64,000 nucleotides of DNA from Azospirillum sp. (GTDB taxonomy: Bacteria; Pseudomonadota; Alphaproteobacteria; Azospirillales; Azospirillaceae). A program made the translations under genes and the position numbers. A model generated the notes under the pieces. The model made no database searches, was not told the origin of the DNA, and saw nothing but the letters and a program-made list of their open reading frames with translations. The DNA is taken from contig JAIXPD010000085.1 of assembly GCA_027486405.1 (NCBI GenBank), positions 29,201 through 93,200 of the forward strand. Reading direction: 5' to 3'. Positions 54,972-63,778 of this stretch are shown here, piece by piece (within the stretch, counting starts at the first letter, position 1; every line of letters begins with the position of its first letter).

Positions 54972-55847
54972 ATGGAAAAGATGAACATTCAGCGGCGCAA
55001 GGCGCTTGGCGCGATCATGCTGACCGGCGCTGGCGCGGGCACCGCGCTGATCGCCGCCACGCCTGGACCGGCGGCGGCCCAGCAACCCGCCGACACCTTG
55101 CAGCAGGTTCGCAACCGTGGCGAATTGCGGATTGGGACGCCGCCGGGCGAGCCTTGGTTCTTCAAGGATCAACGGTCGGGCGAGTGGAAGGGCATCGGAT
55201 GGGGCGCTGGGGTGGCCCTGGCCGAGGAGCTTGGCGTGAAGCCGGTCGCCGTCGAAACCACCTGGGGGACAGCCGTGGCGGGTCTCCAGGCTGGGCAGTT
55301 CGACGTGCTGTTCGCCATGGACGCGACGCCCCAGCGCGCGCTTGCCATCGATTTTCCCGTACAGCCGATGTTTTATTACGCCCTCGGCGTCCTGGCCCGC
55401 GACGGCTTGGCCGCGAAGAGCTGGAGCGACCTCGACAAGCCCGATGTGCGGATTGGCGTCGTGCTCGGCACCTCGCCGGACCGCGAACTGACCGGGCGGT
55501 TGACCAACGCGACGCTGGAACGCTTCCCCAACATCGACGAGGTTGGGGCCGCCTTCGTGTCTGGTCGCGTTGACGCGGTGTCGCTGCTCCATCCGGCGCT
55601 GGTCCTGCTCCGCAGCCGGGTGAAACGCGGCGCCGTGCTGCTGCCGAATCCAATCCGCGCGGCGTCCACCAGCGCCGGGGTGCGTCGTGACGTCGACAAG
55701 TCATGGCGCGATTGGGTCGGCGTCGCCATCCAGTCGCTCTATGAATCCGGTCGGATCCAGAAGATTTACGAGGAGTTTCTCGCCTTTCGCGGGATTGACC
55801 CCAAGGACGCCCCGGCGCTCGTCCGCGAGCAATGGTCCCGCACCTGA
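54972..55847 (+). CDS. Polar amino-acid-type ABC substrate-binding protein (Tat-like signal)
   Basis: A 291-residue SBP_bac_3-family periplasmic protein. The N-terminus QRRKALGAIMLTG resembles a Tat signal, with cleavage near AAAQQP (residue ~38). The mature domain starts LRIGTPPGEPWFFKD and contains the family pattern WGTAVAGLQAGQFDVLFAM. It should bind a small amino acid or related acid. First gene of binding protein, permease-ATPase fusion, aminotransferase and MmgE/PrpD. Intact itself, though its downstream partners are damaged. Confidence 0.88.
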   Translation: MEKMNIQRRKALGAIMLTGAGAGTALIAATPGPAAAQQPADTLQQVRNRGELRIGTPPGEPWFFKDQRSGEWKGIGWGAGVALAEELGVKPVAVETTWGTAVAGLQAGQFDVLFAMDATPQRALAIDFPVQPMFYYALGVLARDGLAAKSWSDLDKPDVRIGVVLGTSPDRELTGRLTNATLERFPNIDEVGAAFVSGRVDAVSLLHPALVLLRSRVKRGAVLLPNPIRAASTSAGVRRDVDKSWRDWVGVAIQSLYESGRIQKIYEEFLAFRGIDPKDAPALVREQWSRT

Positions 55848-55907
55848 CCCGTTTTCCGCCCCCGGCCCGTCCGGGGGCGGCGCGCGAACGCAGAGACGCC
55901 GCACATC

Positions 55908-56975
55908 ATGGCCTATGTTTGGGATTTTTACGCCGTCGCCCGCAACGCCGACCTTCTTCTGGCAGGGCTTGGCCAGACGCTGTTGCTGTCGGTCTGCGGC
56001 ATCGCGGTGGGCGTGGCGCTCGGCGGTCTGTTGGCGGCGATGCGCCTGTCGGGTCGGCGGCCGCTGATCTGGACGGCGCTGGCCTTCACCGAGTTTTACC
56101 GCAACACGCCGCCCCTGGTGCATTTCTTCTGGTTTTTCTATGGCCTGCCCATGGCCTTCGGGTTGACCCTGCCGCCGTTCGCCGCCGCTCTGGCGGCGTT
56201 GGCCCACGACGTCGTGTTGCAGGTGGAGGATCTGCACAAACGCTTCGGCGCGACCGAGGTGCTGCGGGGGATCGACCTTGCCGTGCGCCGGGGCGAACGC
56301 ATCGCCATCCTTGGATCCAGCGGATCGGGAAAAAGCACGCTCCTGCGTTGCCTGAACGTGCTGGAAACGCCAACCAAGGGGCGGTTGATCCTGGATGGGA
56401 CCATGGTGGGCGCACCAACCGCAGGCGGGGCGACCAGGTATCGGGAAGCGGAGTTGAACCGCCTGCGCGCCCGCGTCGGCATGGTGTTCCAGCACTTCAA
56501 TCTGTTTCCGCACATGACGGCGCTGGGCAACGTGATGGAGGGACCGCTGTCCGTGCTTGGCCGATCCAAGGCCGAAGCCCAGGACACGGCGCTGCGCCAT
56601 TTGACCCGGGTCGGTCTTGCCGACAAGGCCGACGCCCACCCGGCCCGGCTGTCCGGCGGGCAGCAGCAGCGCGTCGCCATCGCCCGCGCCCTGGCCATGG
56701 ATCCCGAGATTCTGCTGTTCGACGAACCAACCTCATCCCTGGACCCGGAACTGGTGGGGGAGGTGCTGGGCGTCATCAACGACCTGTCGGCGGAGGGGCG
56801 AACCATGCTTCTGGTGACGCATGAGCTGGGTTTCGCCTATCACTTCGCCACCCGCGTCCTGTTTCTGCACGAGGGCCGCATCCTGGAGGATGGCCCGCCC
56901 GAACAGGTGTTGAAAGCCCCGCGCGAGGAGCGCACGCGGCGTTTTCTCGACCGTTTCACCGCCTTCCGTTTCTGA
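55908..56975 (+). pseudogene. In-frame fusion of a truncated amino-acid ABC permease with its ATPase
   Basis: A 355-residue reading frame. Residues 1 to ~98 match the N-terminal part of a HisM/GlnP-type permease (LLAGLGQTLLLSVCG, EFYRNTPPLVHFFWF) and stop short of its remaining helices and EAA loop, losing roughly 120 residues. From ~101 on it is a complete HisP/GlnQ-type ATPase (VLQVEDLHKRFG, Walker A GSSGSGKST at 136-144, LSGGQQQRVAIARAL, LLFDEPTSSLD). The junction is near 56200-56210. An internal deletion removing the permease 3' end and ATPase start is the simplest explanation, and transport would need another permease. The ATPase part could still be functional. Confidence 0.72.
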
Positions 56976-56985
56976 GTGGACCCCA

Positions 56986-57897
56986 ATGACGCTGACCGGC
57001 AAAGGCGCGCAAACGCCCCAACACGACGACCGCAACGACACTGTGCTGATCTGGCTGAACGGTCGACTGGTGCCGCGTTCTCAGGCGACCGTCTCCATCT
57101 TTGACGCCGGTTTCGGTTTGGGAGACGGCGTTTGGGAGGGCCTTCGCTGTGTGGAGGGGCGGTTCGTCTTCCTGGACGATCATCTTGACCGGCTTGAGGC
57201 GGGCGCACGGGCCATCGCGCTGGACATCGGCCTCTCCCGCGATGGCCTGCGCGACGCGTTGCGGCAGACCATCGACGCCAACGGCATGACCGATGGCGTC
57301 CATGTGCGGTTGATGGTCACGCGCGGCGAGAAAAGCACCATCCACCAGGATCCCCGCAACGCGCTGGGCCGCCCGACCATCGCCATCGTCGCCGAACACA
57401 AACAGCCCGACCCGCAAGTGAAGCGGGACGGGCTGGTTCTGGCCACCACGCCGGTGCGGTGCAGCCCGCCCGACATGTTCGACATGCGGCTCAACTCGCA
57501 CAGCCGCCTCAACCTGATCCAAGCCCTGCTGCCCGCCATCGCCGCCGGCGCGCAGGAAGCGCTGATGCTCGACCCCCACGGCTTCGTGTCGAGCTGCAAC
57601 TCCACCAATCTGTTTTTCGTGTCGGGCGGAACCGTGCTGACCTCGACCGGGCGATACTGTTTCAACGGGATCACCCGGCAAAAGGTGCTGGACCTGTGCG
57701 AGGCGCACGGGATTCCGGCGCGGCAGGCCGATTTCACTCTGGCCGAGGCTTACGCCAGCGACGAGGCGTTCGTCACCGGGACCTTTGGCGGCGTCACCCC
57801 CGTTTCCCGGCTGGACGGACGGCAGATCGGCGGCGGCGGGCGGCCGGTGACGGAACGGCTCTCCACGCTCTACGACGCGCTGACGCGCGCGGCATGA
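56986..57897 (+). CDS. Class IV aminotransferase-like protein lacking the PLP lysine
   Basis: A 303-residue branched-chain/D-amino-acid aminotransferase-fold protein. The LNGRLVPRSQATVSIFDAGFGLGDGVWEGL start, the EALMLDPHGFVSSCNSTNLF block and TGTFGGVTPV near the end are typical. The Schiff-base lysine is expected in the segment before SRLNLIQALL; here the aligned residue is Asn170 (AAC at 57493-57495, one base from AAG). Classical transamination is therefore doubtful. It follows the fused ABC gene by 10 bp and overlaps the MmgE/PrpD gene by four bases. Confidence 0.8.
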   Translation: MTLTGKGAQTPQHDDRNDTVLIWLNGRLVPRSQATVSIFDAGFGLGDGVWEGLRCVEGRFVFLDDHLDRLEAGARAIALDIGLSRDGLRDALRQTIDANGMTDGVHVRLMVTRGEKSTIHQDPRNALGRPTIAIVAEHKQPDPQVKRDGLVLATTPVRCSPPDMFDMRLNSHSRLNLIQALLPAIAAGAQEALMLDPHGFVSSCNSTNLFFVSGGTVLTSTGRYCFNGITRQKVLDLCEAHGIPARQADFTLAEAYASDEAFVTGTFGGVTPVSRLDGRQIGGGGRPVTERLSTLYDALTRAA

Positions 57898-59288
57898 CCT
57901 CGCTGATCCAACGGCTGGCCGATTTCGCGGCGGGGCTGGACGTCGCCGCCATTCCCGCCGACGTCGTCGGCAAGATCCGCCTGCATCTGCTGGACGCGCT
58001 TGGGTGCGGCCTCGCCGGGGCACGGGCCGATCTGACCCAGCGCGCGCTGGCCGCCACGCGAGCGGAACACGCGGCTGGTCCCTGCCCGGCGCTCGGCGCG
58101 CGGGTGTTTCTGGCGCCGGCCGGAGCCGCCTTCGTCAACGCCACGGCGATGAACGCGTTCGACCATGATGACGGTTTCGAGGTCGATGGAAAGGGCATGG
58201 GGCATCCGGGCGCAACGCTGGTCGCCGCCGCGTTGAGCGGCGTCGCGGTCTCCCGGGCGGACGGCGGCGCGCTGTTGGCGGCGCTTGCCGCCGCTTACGA
58301 GATCAACGCCCGGATCATCCTGTCGATCCAACCCAGCCAAGAGCGGTTCCGACAGGTTTACGGCGTGTGTCAGCACCAGTCGCTGGCGGCGGCGGTCGTT
58401 TACGGTCGTCTGCTGGGGCTGGGCGGCGCGGATCTCGCCAACGCGCTTGGCTTTGCCGGAACGCTGGCGTCCGTGCCGAGCCTGCGGCGCTACAATTGGG
58501 AGCGCCGCCCTCTGGTGTCGTTCAAGGACTTCAACGGTCCAGCGGCGGAAAGCGGCGTGCGGGCCGTTCGCTACGCCATGGCTGGGCTGGTCGGCGCCGC
58601 CGACGTGCTCGACGGACCCACCGGCTTTTGGCGAATGATCGGCTCCGACCGTTTCAACCCGGACCTGCTGTGCGATGGGCTGGGGGACGTCTGGTGGACG
58701 CGGCACGCCAGTTTCAAACCCTATCCGGCCTGCCGCTGGATGCACACGGCGCTTGAATCCTTCGAGGTTCTGCGCGACGCCCATGCGCTGGCCGCTGACG
58801 AGATCGACCGGATCGAGGTTCTCACCTCAAGCGGTCTGGCGCGCGATTTCATGGACGCGGCCCCCCGCACCATGATCGACGCCCAGTTCAGCCTGCCATA
58901 CGGCCTCGCCTGCCTGGCCCTGGAACTGCCGCCGCCGGAGTGGCACGCGGGCGCGACGCTGGTCGATGGCCCTCTTGCGGCGGTCGCCACTCGTGTGACG
59001 GCGACGGTGGATCCTGACATTGACCGGGCGATGAGCGGGGACGAACGCCGCCCCGCCGGGCAGGTTCGCGTGCTGGCCCGTGGCCGCTGGCACGAAGGGC
59101 CGCGATTCCAGCATCCGCGCGGGTGCCGCGAGCGTCCGATGGATGAGGCGGAGTTGGTGGCGAAGTTTCGGACCAACGCGGCGCGCGCGCTGTCCGCTCC
59201 GGCGATCGACCGCCTGCAATCCAGGATCCTCACCATCGACAGCGCGGATGACGCAAGCGGCTTCTTCCAGGATTTGGCGGAGGCGTGA
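57894..59288 (+). CDS. MmgE/PrpD-family protein
   Basis: A 464-residue protein of the 2-methylcitrate dehydratase/cis-aconitate decarboxylase fold. Family markers: LHLLDALGCGLAG at ~25-37, FVNATAMNAFDHDDGF, GHPGATLVAAALS, FKDFNGPAAESG and FKPYPACRWMH. The substrate is uncertain; it may dehydrate or decarboxylate a hydroxy acid derived from the imported compound. Starts inside the upstream stop (ATGA). Last gene of the cluster. Confidence 0.88.
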   Translation: MTSLIQRLADFAAGLDVAAIPADVVGKIRLHLLDALGCGLAGARADLTQRALAATRAEHAAGPCPALGARVFLAPAGAAFVNATAMNAFDHDDGFEVDGKGMGHPGATLVAAALSGVAVSRADGGALLAALAAAYEINARIILSIQPSQERFRQVYGVCQHQSLAAAVVYGRLLGLGGADLANALGFAGTLASVPSLRRYNWERRPLVSFKDFNGPAAESGVRAVRYAMAGLVGAADVLDGPTGFWRMIGSDRFNPDLLCDGLGDVWWTRHASFKPYPACRWMHTALESFEVLRDAHALAADEIDRIEVLTSSGLARDFMDAAPRTMIDAQFSLPYGLACLALELPPPEWHAGATLVDGPLAAVATRVTATVDPDIDRAMSGDERRPAGQVRVLARGRWHEGPRFQHPRGCRERPMDEAELVAKFRTNAARALSAPAIDRLQSRILTIDSADDASGFFQDLAEA

Positions 59289-59413
59289 TTGCCGCCGCCT
59301 GACAATCCGTCGCGATGGTCCGCATCCGGCAGCCGGTGATGCCTCTCCACTTTTCCAGGGCAACTCCAGGGACAGAGCGGCGGCGGGATGCCCTCACGGA
59401 AGGGAGCCGGAAC

Positions 59414-61006
59414 TCAAATGAGACGGAAGCGGTGGGCACCGTCGCGCTTCAATTGGGCGACCAACTCCAGCTCCCAATCGATGTAACCCTGTATGGCGGC
59501 GGCGCTGTTGTCGGTGCCTTCATAGGGGCGCTTGTAAACGTCGTCCGGCTCCGGCCCCAGCCGGTCGAGCGCCGGGCTGAGGGGCAGACCGGCGGCGACC
59601 CAACCGTCGGTGCCGCCGCGCAGCGCCAGCGGCGTCGGCCCAGCCCGCCCGTCCAGATCGGCCAGGGCGAAGCGGGCCAGAATCCCGTCGGGCGAGGTCA
59701 AAACCGGACGCGCGCCCTTGGGCAGCCGGTCGAGCGCTTGCGCCAAACGGGCGCGCACGGCGAACCACGCGCCGGGAATATGCCCGGCCTTGTAACGCGG
59801 GCTGCGCGCCAGATCGATCACCGCCGCCTCGCCATTTTCCAGCAGGCCCAGCAGGTCGCGCGGCGCGATCTCCGCCGCGTCGGGAACCGGCGGCAGGCTG
59901 GCGCGATCCGGCCCGGTCGCCAGCCCCAGGCTGGAGACGTCCCCCTCCAACACCGCGACGTCCCACCCCAATTGCGCCAACCACGAAGCCGTCATGTCGG
60001 CGCGCGGCCCGCCGCCGCCCGCCGGATCGTCGGCCAGGACCAACCGCGCGCCGCGCACAGCGACAAAATCATCGGTCGCCTGCACCAGTTGGCCCCCGGC
60101 GGCGTGGCGGAAGCCCGGCAAATGCCCGGCCTCATACTCGTCGGGCGTGCGGACGTCGAACAGATGCAGCGTCCGCCGTTCATCCCCGCGCAGCGCGTCG
60201 AGACGGCGCAAATCAATGCGCGCCACCCCGGCCCGGTCGGCGACTGCGCGCGCCGCCGCGCGCCCGCGCGCGTCGCCCCCGGCGGAGACCTCCGGGAAAC
60301 GGGCGGTTCGGCCATGCTCCAGGCTCTGACCGGCCAGTGTCCAGCCGATGGTGCCGTTGCGCAGCGCGGCGACCCGGTTGGGAATTCCGGCGTTGACCAG
60401 CGATTGCGCGCCGATGATCGAGCGGGTGCGCCCGGCGCAATTCACCACCACCAGCGTGTCGGGATTCGGAGCCAGATCGAACACCCGCTTGACCAGTTCC
60501 GCCCCGGGCACGCTGACGCCGCCGGGAATCGACATCGTGCGGTATTCTTCGAACCGGCGGGCGTCGAGCACCACCAGATCGGCCTTGGCGTCAAGCAGCC
60601 GCTTCACCTCGTCCGCCGCCAGGGACGGCGTGTGACGGTGATGCTCCACCCATTCGCCGAACGCCTTGCTGGGGACGTTGACGTCGCGATACAGCTCGTA
60701 CCCGGCGGCGATCCAACCCGACAAGCCGCCCTTTAGCACCGACACGTCGCTGTAACCCAACGCCCGCAACCGCCACGCCGCCGGTTCCGCCACGCCTTCG
60801 CCGTCGTCATAGACCACGATGGGCGCGCTGCGGCGCGGAATGAGATCGAACGCCAGAAGCTCGACCCGACTCAACGGCACGGACACCGCGAACAGCGGAT
60901 GGCCCCGCGAATAGGGGCCTTCCTCCCGCGCGTCGAGCAGGGCGATCTCGTCGCCCTCGATCCAGGCGTGGCGGATGTCGGCGGGGGTGCGGAGGGTCAG
61001 GGTCAT
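59414..61006 (-). CDS. Four-domain rhodanese (sulfurtransferase)
   Basis: A 530-residue protein built of four rhodanese-like domains (about 1-105, 120-235, 255-375 and 385-500). Only the second carries an active-site cysteine, Cys190 in VVNCAGRTRS. The others have Asp or Ser at the loop (VVYDDGEG, LVLADDPAG, VLTSPDG) and are probably structural. Likely moves sulfane sulfur between small thiols or proteins. Operon-like with the cysteine dioxygenase gene 30 bp upstream. AAAGGACA precedes the ATG at 61006. Confidence 0.93.
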   Translation of the reverse strand: MTLTLRTPADIRHAWIEGDEIALLDAREEGPYSRGHPLFAVSVPLSRVELLAFDLIPRRSAPIVVYDDGEGVAEPAAWRLRALGYSDVSVLKGGLSGWIAAGYELYRDVNVPSKAFGEWVEHHRHTPSLAADEVKRLLDAKADLVVLDARRFEEYRTMSIPGGVSVPGAELVKRVFDLAPNPDTLVVVNCAGRTRSIIGAQSLVNAGIPNRVAALRNGTIGWTLAGQSLEHGRTARFPEVSAGGDARGRAAARAVADRAGVARIDLRRLDALRGDERRTLHLFDVRTPDEYEAGHLPGFRHAAGGQLVQATDDFVAVRGARLVLADDPAGGGGPRADMTASWLAQLGWDVAVLEGDVSSLGLATGPDRASLPPVPDAAEIAPRDLLGLLENGEAAVIDLARSPRYKAGHIPGAWFAVRARLAQALDRLPKGARPVLTSPDGILARFALADLDGRAGPTPLALRGGTDGWVAAGLPLSPALDRLGPEPDDVYKRPYEGTDNSAAAIQGYIDWELELVAQLKRDGAHRFRLI

Positions 61007-61036
61007 GCGGCGATGTCCTTTGGACGGGGGTGTCCT

Positions 61037-61684
61037 TTAAGCGGCCTGGGCGCTGTCGGTCGCGCGGCGGTCCCAAAGATTGGGCAGCGCCGCGTTGGCG
61101 TAACCGGAAATGAACGGTTTGGCCCGCCCGGTCAACGGCTCGAACACCGACCGGCGGATCGCGCCGATGTTGCCGCCATAGACATGGATGCTGATCGACA
61201 CGGCGTTCGGCAGGGCGTTGGAAATGGAATGCACGTCGCCGACGCGCGGCGACACCGCTTCGACCCGTCCAGCCCCCAGGATCTCCGGCAGATGGGCGGC
61301 GGGTGGACCGTCGGGTTGCAGGTCATAGCGCTGTGACCGCTCCGCCCCCCGCAGCACGCCGACCAGACCCCACACCGTGTGATTGTGGATCGGCGTCGTC
61401 TGCCCCGGCCCCCAGACGAAACTGACGACGGAAAACCGTTCGAACGGGTCGCAATGCAACAGATATTGCTGATAATAGACCGGATCGGGCTGGGCGTAAG
61501 CGTCGGGCAGCCAATCATCGACCGCGATCAGCCCCCCCAACAGTTCGCCCCCGGCGGCGAGAAGACTTGGCTCATCGTCGCCGAGATTGTCGATCAGACG
61601 GGTGAAATCGCCGATGAAGCCCCGCAAACGGGACAGATTCGGCGCGGTCGTCTGGGCGGGTTGCTGCGGGAACGGCGTGGTCAT
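61037..61684 (-). CDS. Cysteine dioxygenase-family thiol dioxygenase
   Basis: A 215-residue cupin thiol dioxygenase oxidising cysteine (or a related thiol such as 3-mercaptopropionate) to its sulfinate. Iron ligands: His100 and His102 in PIHNHTVWG and His152 in GDVHSISN. The family YGGNIG motif follows. First of a two-gene transcript with the rhodanese, giving a route from cysteine to sulfinate and sulfite. Confidence 0.93.
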   Translation of the reverse strand: MTTPFPQQPAQTTAPNLSRLRGFIGDFTRLIDNLGDDEPSLLAAGGELLGGLIAVDDWLPDAYAQPDPVYYQQYLLHCDPFERFSVVSFVWGPGQTTPIHNHTVWGLVGVLRGAERSQRYDLQPDGPPAAHLPEILGAGRVEAVSPRVGDVHSISNALPNAVSISIHVYGGNIGAIRRSVFEPLTGRAKPFISGYANAALPNLWDRRATDSAQAA

Positions 61685-61737
61685 GGCGAAGACTCCGGCG
61701 AGGACCGTTGAGCCGACGAACAGCGCGTCAACGGGCG

Positions 61738-62349
61738 TTACAGAATGGTCACGGCATCGGCCACATCCAGGCGCGGGGCGCGCGGACGGGCGGGCGGGGC
61801 GTCGGCGTGGCCCAGCGCGATCAGAATGTTGGAGCGCACGCGGCCATCGGGGAAGAATTCCGCGTCCACCTTGGCCGCGTCGAAGCCCGACATCGGCCCG
61901 GCGTCCAGCCCCAGCAAACGCGCCGCCAGGATCAGATAGCCCGCTTGGAGCGTGCCGTTGCGAAACGCCGTGGTTTCGGCCAGCGCCGGGTTGTCGACAA
62001 ACAGCGCCGACGGGTCGTAATGCGGGCTGAGACGGGGCAGATGTTCGAAAAAGCGCAGATCATGGCCGACGATGGCGATGACCCCGGCGGTCAGCTTGGG
62101 CAGATTGCCCTTGGTCAAGGCCGGGCGCAGCCGCTCCTTGGCCTCCGGCGTGGTCAGGAAGACGATGCGGGCCGGGCTGCCGTTGAAGGCGGTCGGGGCC
62201 AAACGCGTCAGCTCGTAAAGCTGATGCAAAACAGCGTGGGACACCGGGCGGGCGGACCAGGATTGCGGCGTGCGCGCGTCGAGAAACAGCGGGCTGGCGG
62301 CCACCGGCAGGTCGGCAAGCTCGCCGTCAGGGATGGTGCTGTCGGGCAT
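61738..62349 (-). CDS. Nitroreductase-family protein (malonic semialdehyde reductase RutE-like)
   Basis: A 203-residue FMN-dependent oxidoreductase. RutE/HadB-type start (LFLDARTPQSWSARPV), the LTRLAPTAFNGSPAR FMN-contact block, the GYLILAARLLGLDAGPMSGFD helix-turn and a C-terminal ILIALGHAD. RutE reduces malonic semialdehyde in pyrimidine breakdown, but no rut gene is in view, so function is open. The start at 62349 has GGAG nine bases upstream. Confidence 0.88.
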   Translation of the reverse strand: MPDSTIPDGELADLPVAASPLFLDARTPQSWSARPVSHAVLHQLYELTRLAPTAFNGSPARIVFLTTPEAKERLRPALTKGNLPKLTAGVIAIVGHDLRFFEHLPRLSPHYDPSALFVDNPALAETTAFRNGTLQAGYLILAARLLGLDAGPMSGFDAAKVDAEFFPDGRVRSNILIALGHADAPPARPRAPRLDVADAVTIL

Positions 62350-62408
62350 GATGCGGGTCTCCGTCAAAAGCGATGAGGATCAGGCAAAACCTGTCATGAC
62401 CAGATCCA

Positions 62409-63743
62409 TCAGGACCAGACATGGGCGCGACGGTCGTCCACCCGTTTGGCCTTGTGGACGGCGCGCGGCAGCGTGTCGGGGGCCAGCAACGCCACCTCGG
62501 CCCCAACCCCGGTGGCGGCCTTCACCTGACGGCGCAGCCGGTCGCGCAGGTCGGACGGGTGGCCGTTGAAGCCATGGGCGTGCTCCACCTCGATGGTCAG
62601 CCGGTCGAGATGGTCGATCCGTTCCACCACCAGCCGGTATTCGCCGGTCAGGGCGGTGTCCTGGCGCACCACCGCTTCGACGTCGCTGGGGAACAGGTTG
62701 ACGCCCTTGATGATGAGCATGTCGTCCAACCGCCCATGCACCCCGGTCAACCGCAGCGAGGTGCGGCCGCAACGGCAGGGTTCGGTCGTCACCGACACGA
62801 TGTCGCCGGTGCGGAAGCGGATGATCGGGCGGGCGCGTTTGCGCAGGGTGGTCAAGACCAGCTCGCCGCGTTCGCCTTCGGCCACCGGCTCGCGGGTTTC
62901 GGGGTCAAGCACCTCGACCAGGATGTGATCCTCGGCCCAGTGCAGCCCGTCCTTTTCCACGCACATCCCGGCGCAGGAGCCGAAAATGTCGGACAGCCCG
63001 TAATAATCATAGACCTCGGCCCCCCACAGCGCCTCGATCCGCGCGCGGGTTTCCGGGATGGAGCCGCCCGGCTCCCCCGCCACGAACAGGCGGCGCACCG
63101 CCAGATCGCGTTTCGGGTCGATGCCCTCCTTCTGCGCCGTTTCGCCCAGATGCCAGGCGTAGGACGGCGTCGTCCAAATCGCCGTCGCCTGAAACTGGCG
63201 CAGCACGGCCAGCAGCCGTTCCGAGGGCAGCGTCCCGGCGTGGATGCTGAGCGCCCCCAGCTTTTGCGCGCCCAACACGCAGGGGCCGCCGACGAACAGC
63301 GAGAAGTTCAGCGCGTGGGCGTAGCGGTCGGTCGGGCGCAGGCCGCTGGACCAGAATTGCCGAGCCTCGTAATCGATCCAATCGTCAAAATCCCCCGCCG
63401 TGAAGGGCGAGGCGGTCGGCGCGCCGGTCGAACCGCTGGAGGCGGAGATGTAGACGATGTCCCGTTCCGGCACGGCGACCAGATCGCCAAAGGGCGGCGC
63501 CGCCTGCTGGCGGTCGCGAATCACACCCTTGTCGAGGAAGGGAAAACGCCGCAGATCGTCCAGATTCCGCAACTGGTCGGGCGACACCCCCGCCGCGTCG
63601 AAGGCCGCCCGGTAATAGGGCGAGCCGTCATAAGCGTGCCGCAGATGATCGCGCAGCAAATCCAATTGCAACTGCCGCCACGCCGCCCGGCTTTGCGTTT
63701 CCAAACCGGGTTGCCAATAGGCGTCACTGTCCAACAGCGCCAC
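62409..63743 (-). CDS. Phenylacetate-CoA ligase (PaaK)-family enzyme
   Basis: A 444-residue adenylate-forming enzyme. Features include the P-loop SASSGSTGAPT, the YYGLSDIFG core motif, the IRFRTGDIVS Asp, the zinc-finger-like EPCRCGRTS segment and the C-terminal GRLDDMLIIKGVNLFPSDVE typical of PaaK and arylacetate-CoA ligases. The acid substrate is unknown and no paa genes are nearby. The GTG start (63743, MALLDSDAYW) is used because the in-frame extension begins with TTG and has no homology. Confidence 0.88.
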   Translation of the reverse strand: MALLDSDAYWQPGLETQSRAAWRQLQLDLLRDHLRHAYDGSPYYRAAFDAAGVSPDQLRNLDDLRRFPFLDKGVIRDRQQAAPPFGDLVAVPERDIVYISASSGSTGAPTASPFTAGDFDDWIDYEARQFWSSGLRPTDRYAHALNFSLFVGGPCVLGAQKLGALSIHAGTLPSERLLAVLRQFQATAIWTTPSYAWHLGETAQKEGIDPKRDLAVRRLFVAGEPGGSIPETRARIEALWGAEVYDYYGLSDIFGSCAGMCVEKDGLHWAEDHILVEVLDPETREPVAEGERGELVLTTLRKRARPIIRFRTGDIVSVTTEPCRCGRTSLRLTGVHGRLDDMLIIKGVNLFPSDVEAVVRQDTALTGEYRLVVERIDHLDRLTIEVEHAHGFNGHPSDLRDRLRRQVKAATGVGAEVALLAPDTLPRAVHKAKRVDDRRAHVWS

Positions 63744-63778
63744 GATGCCTGTCCCTTTTCTCGTCGGTCGTTGGTGGG

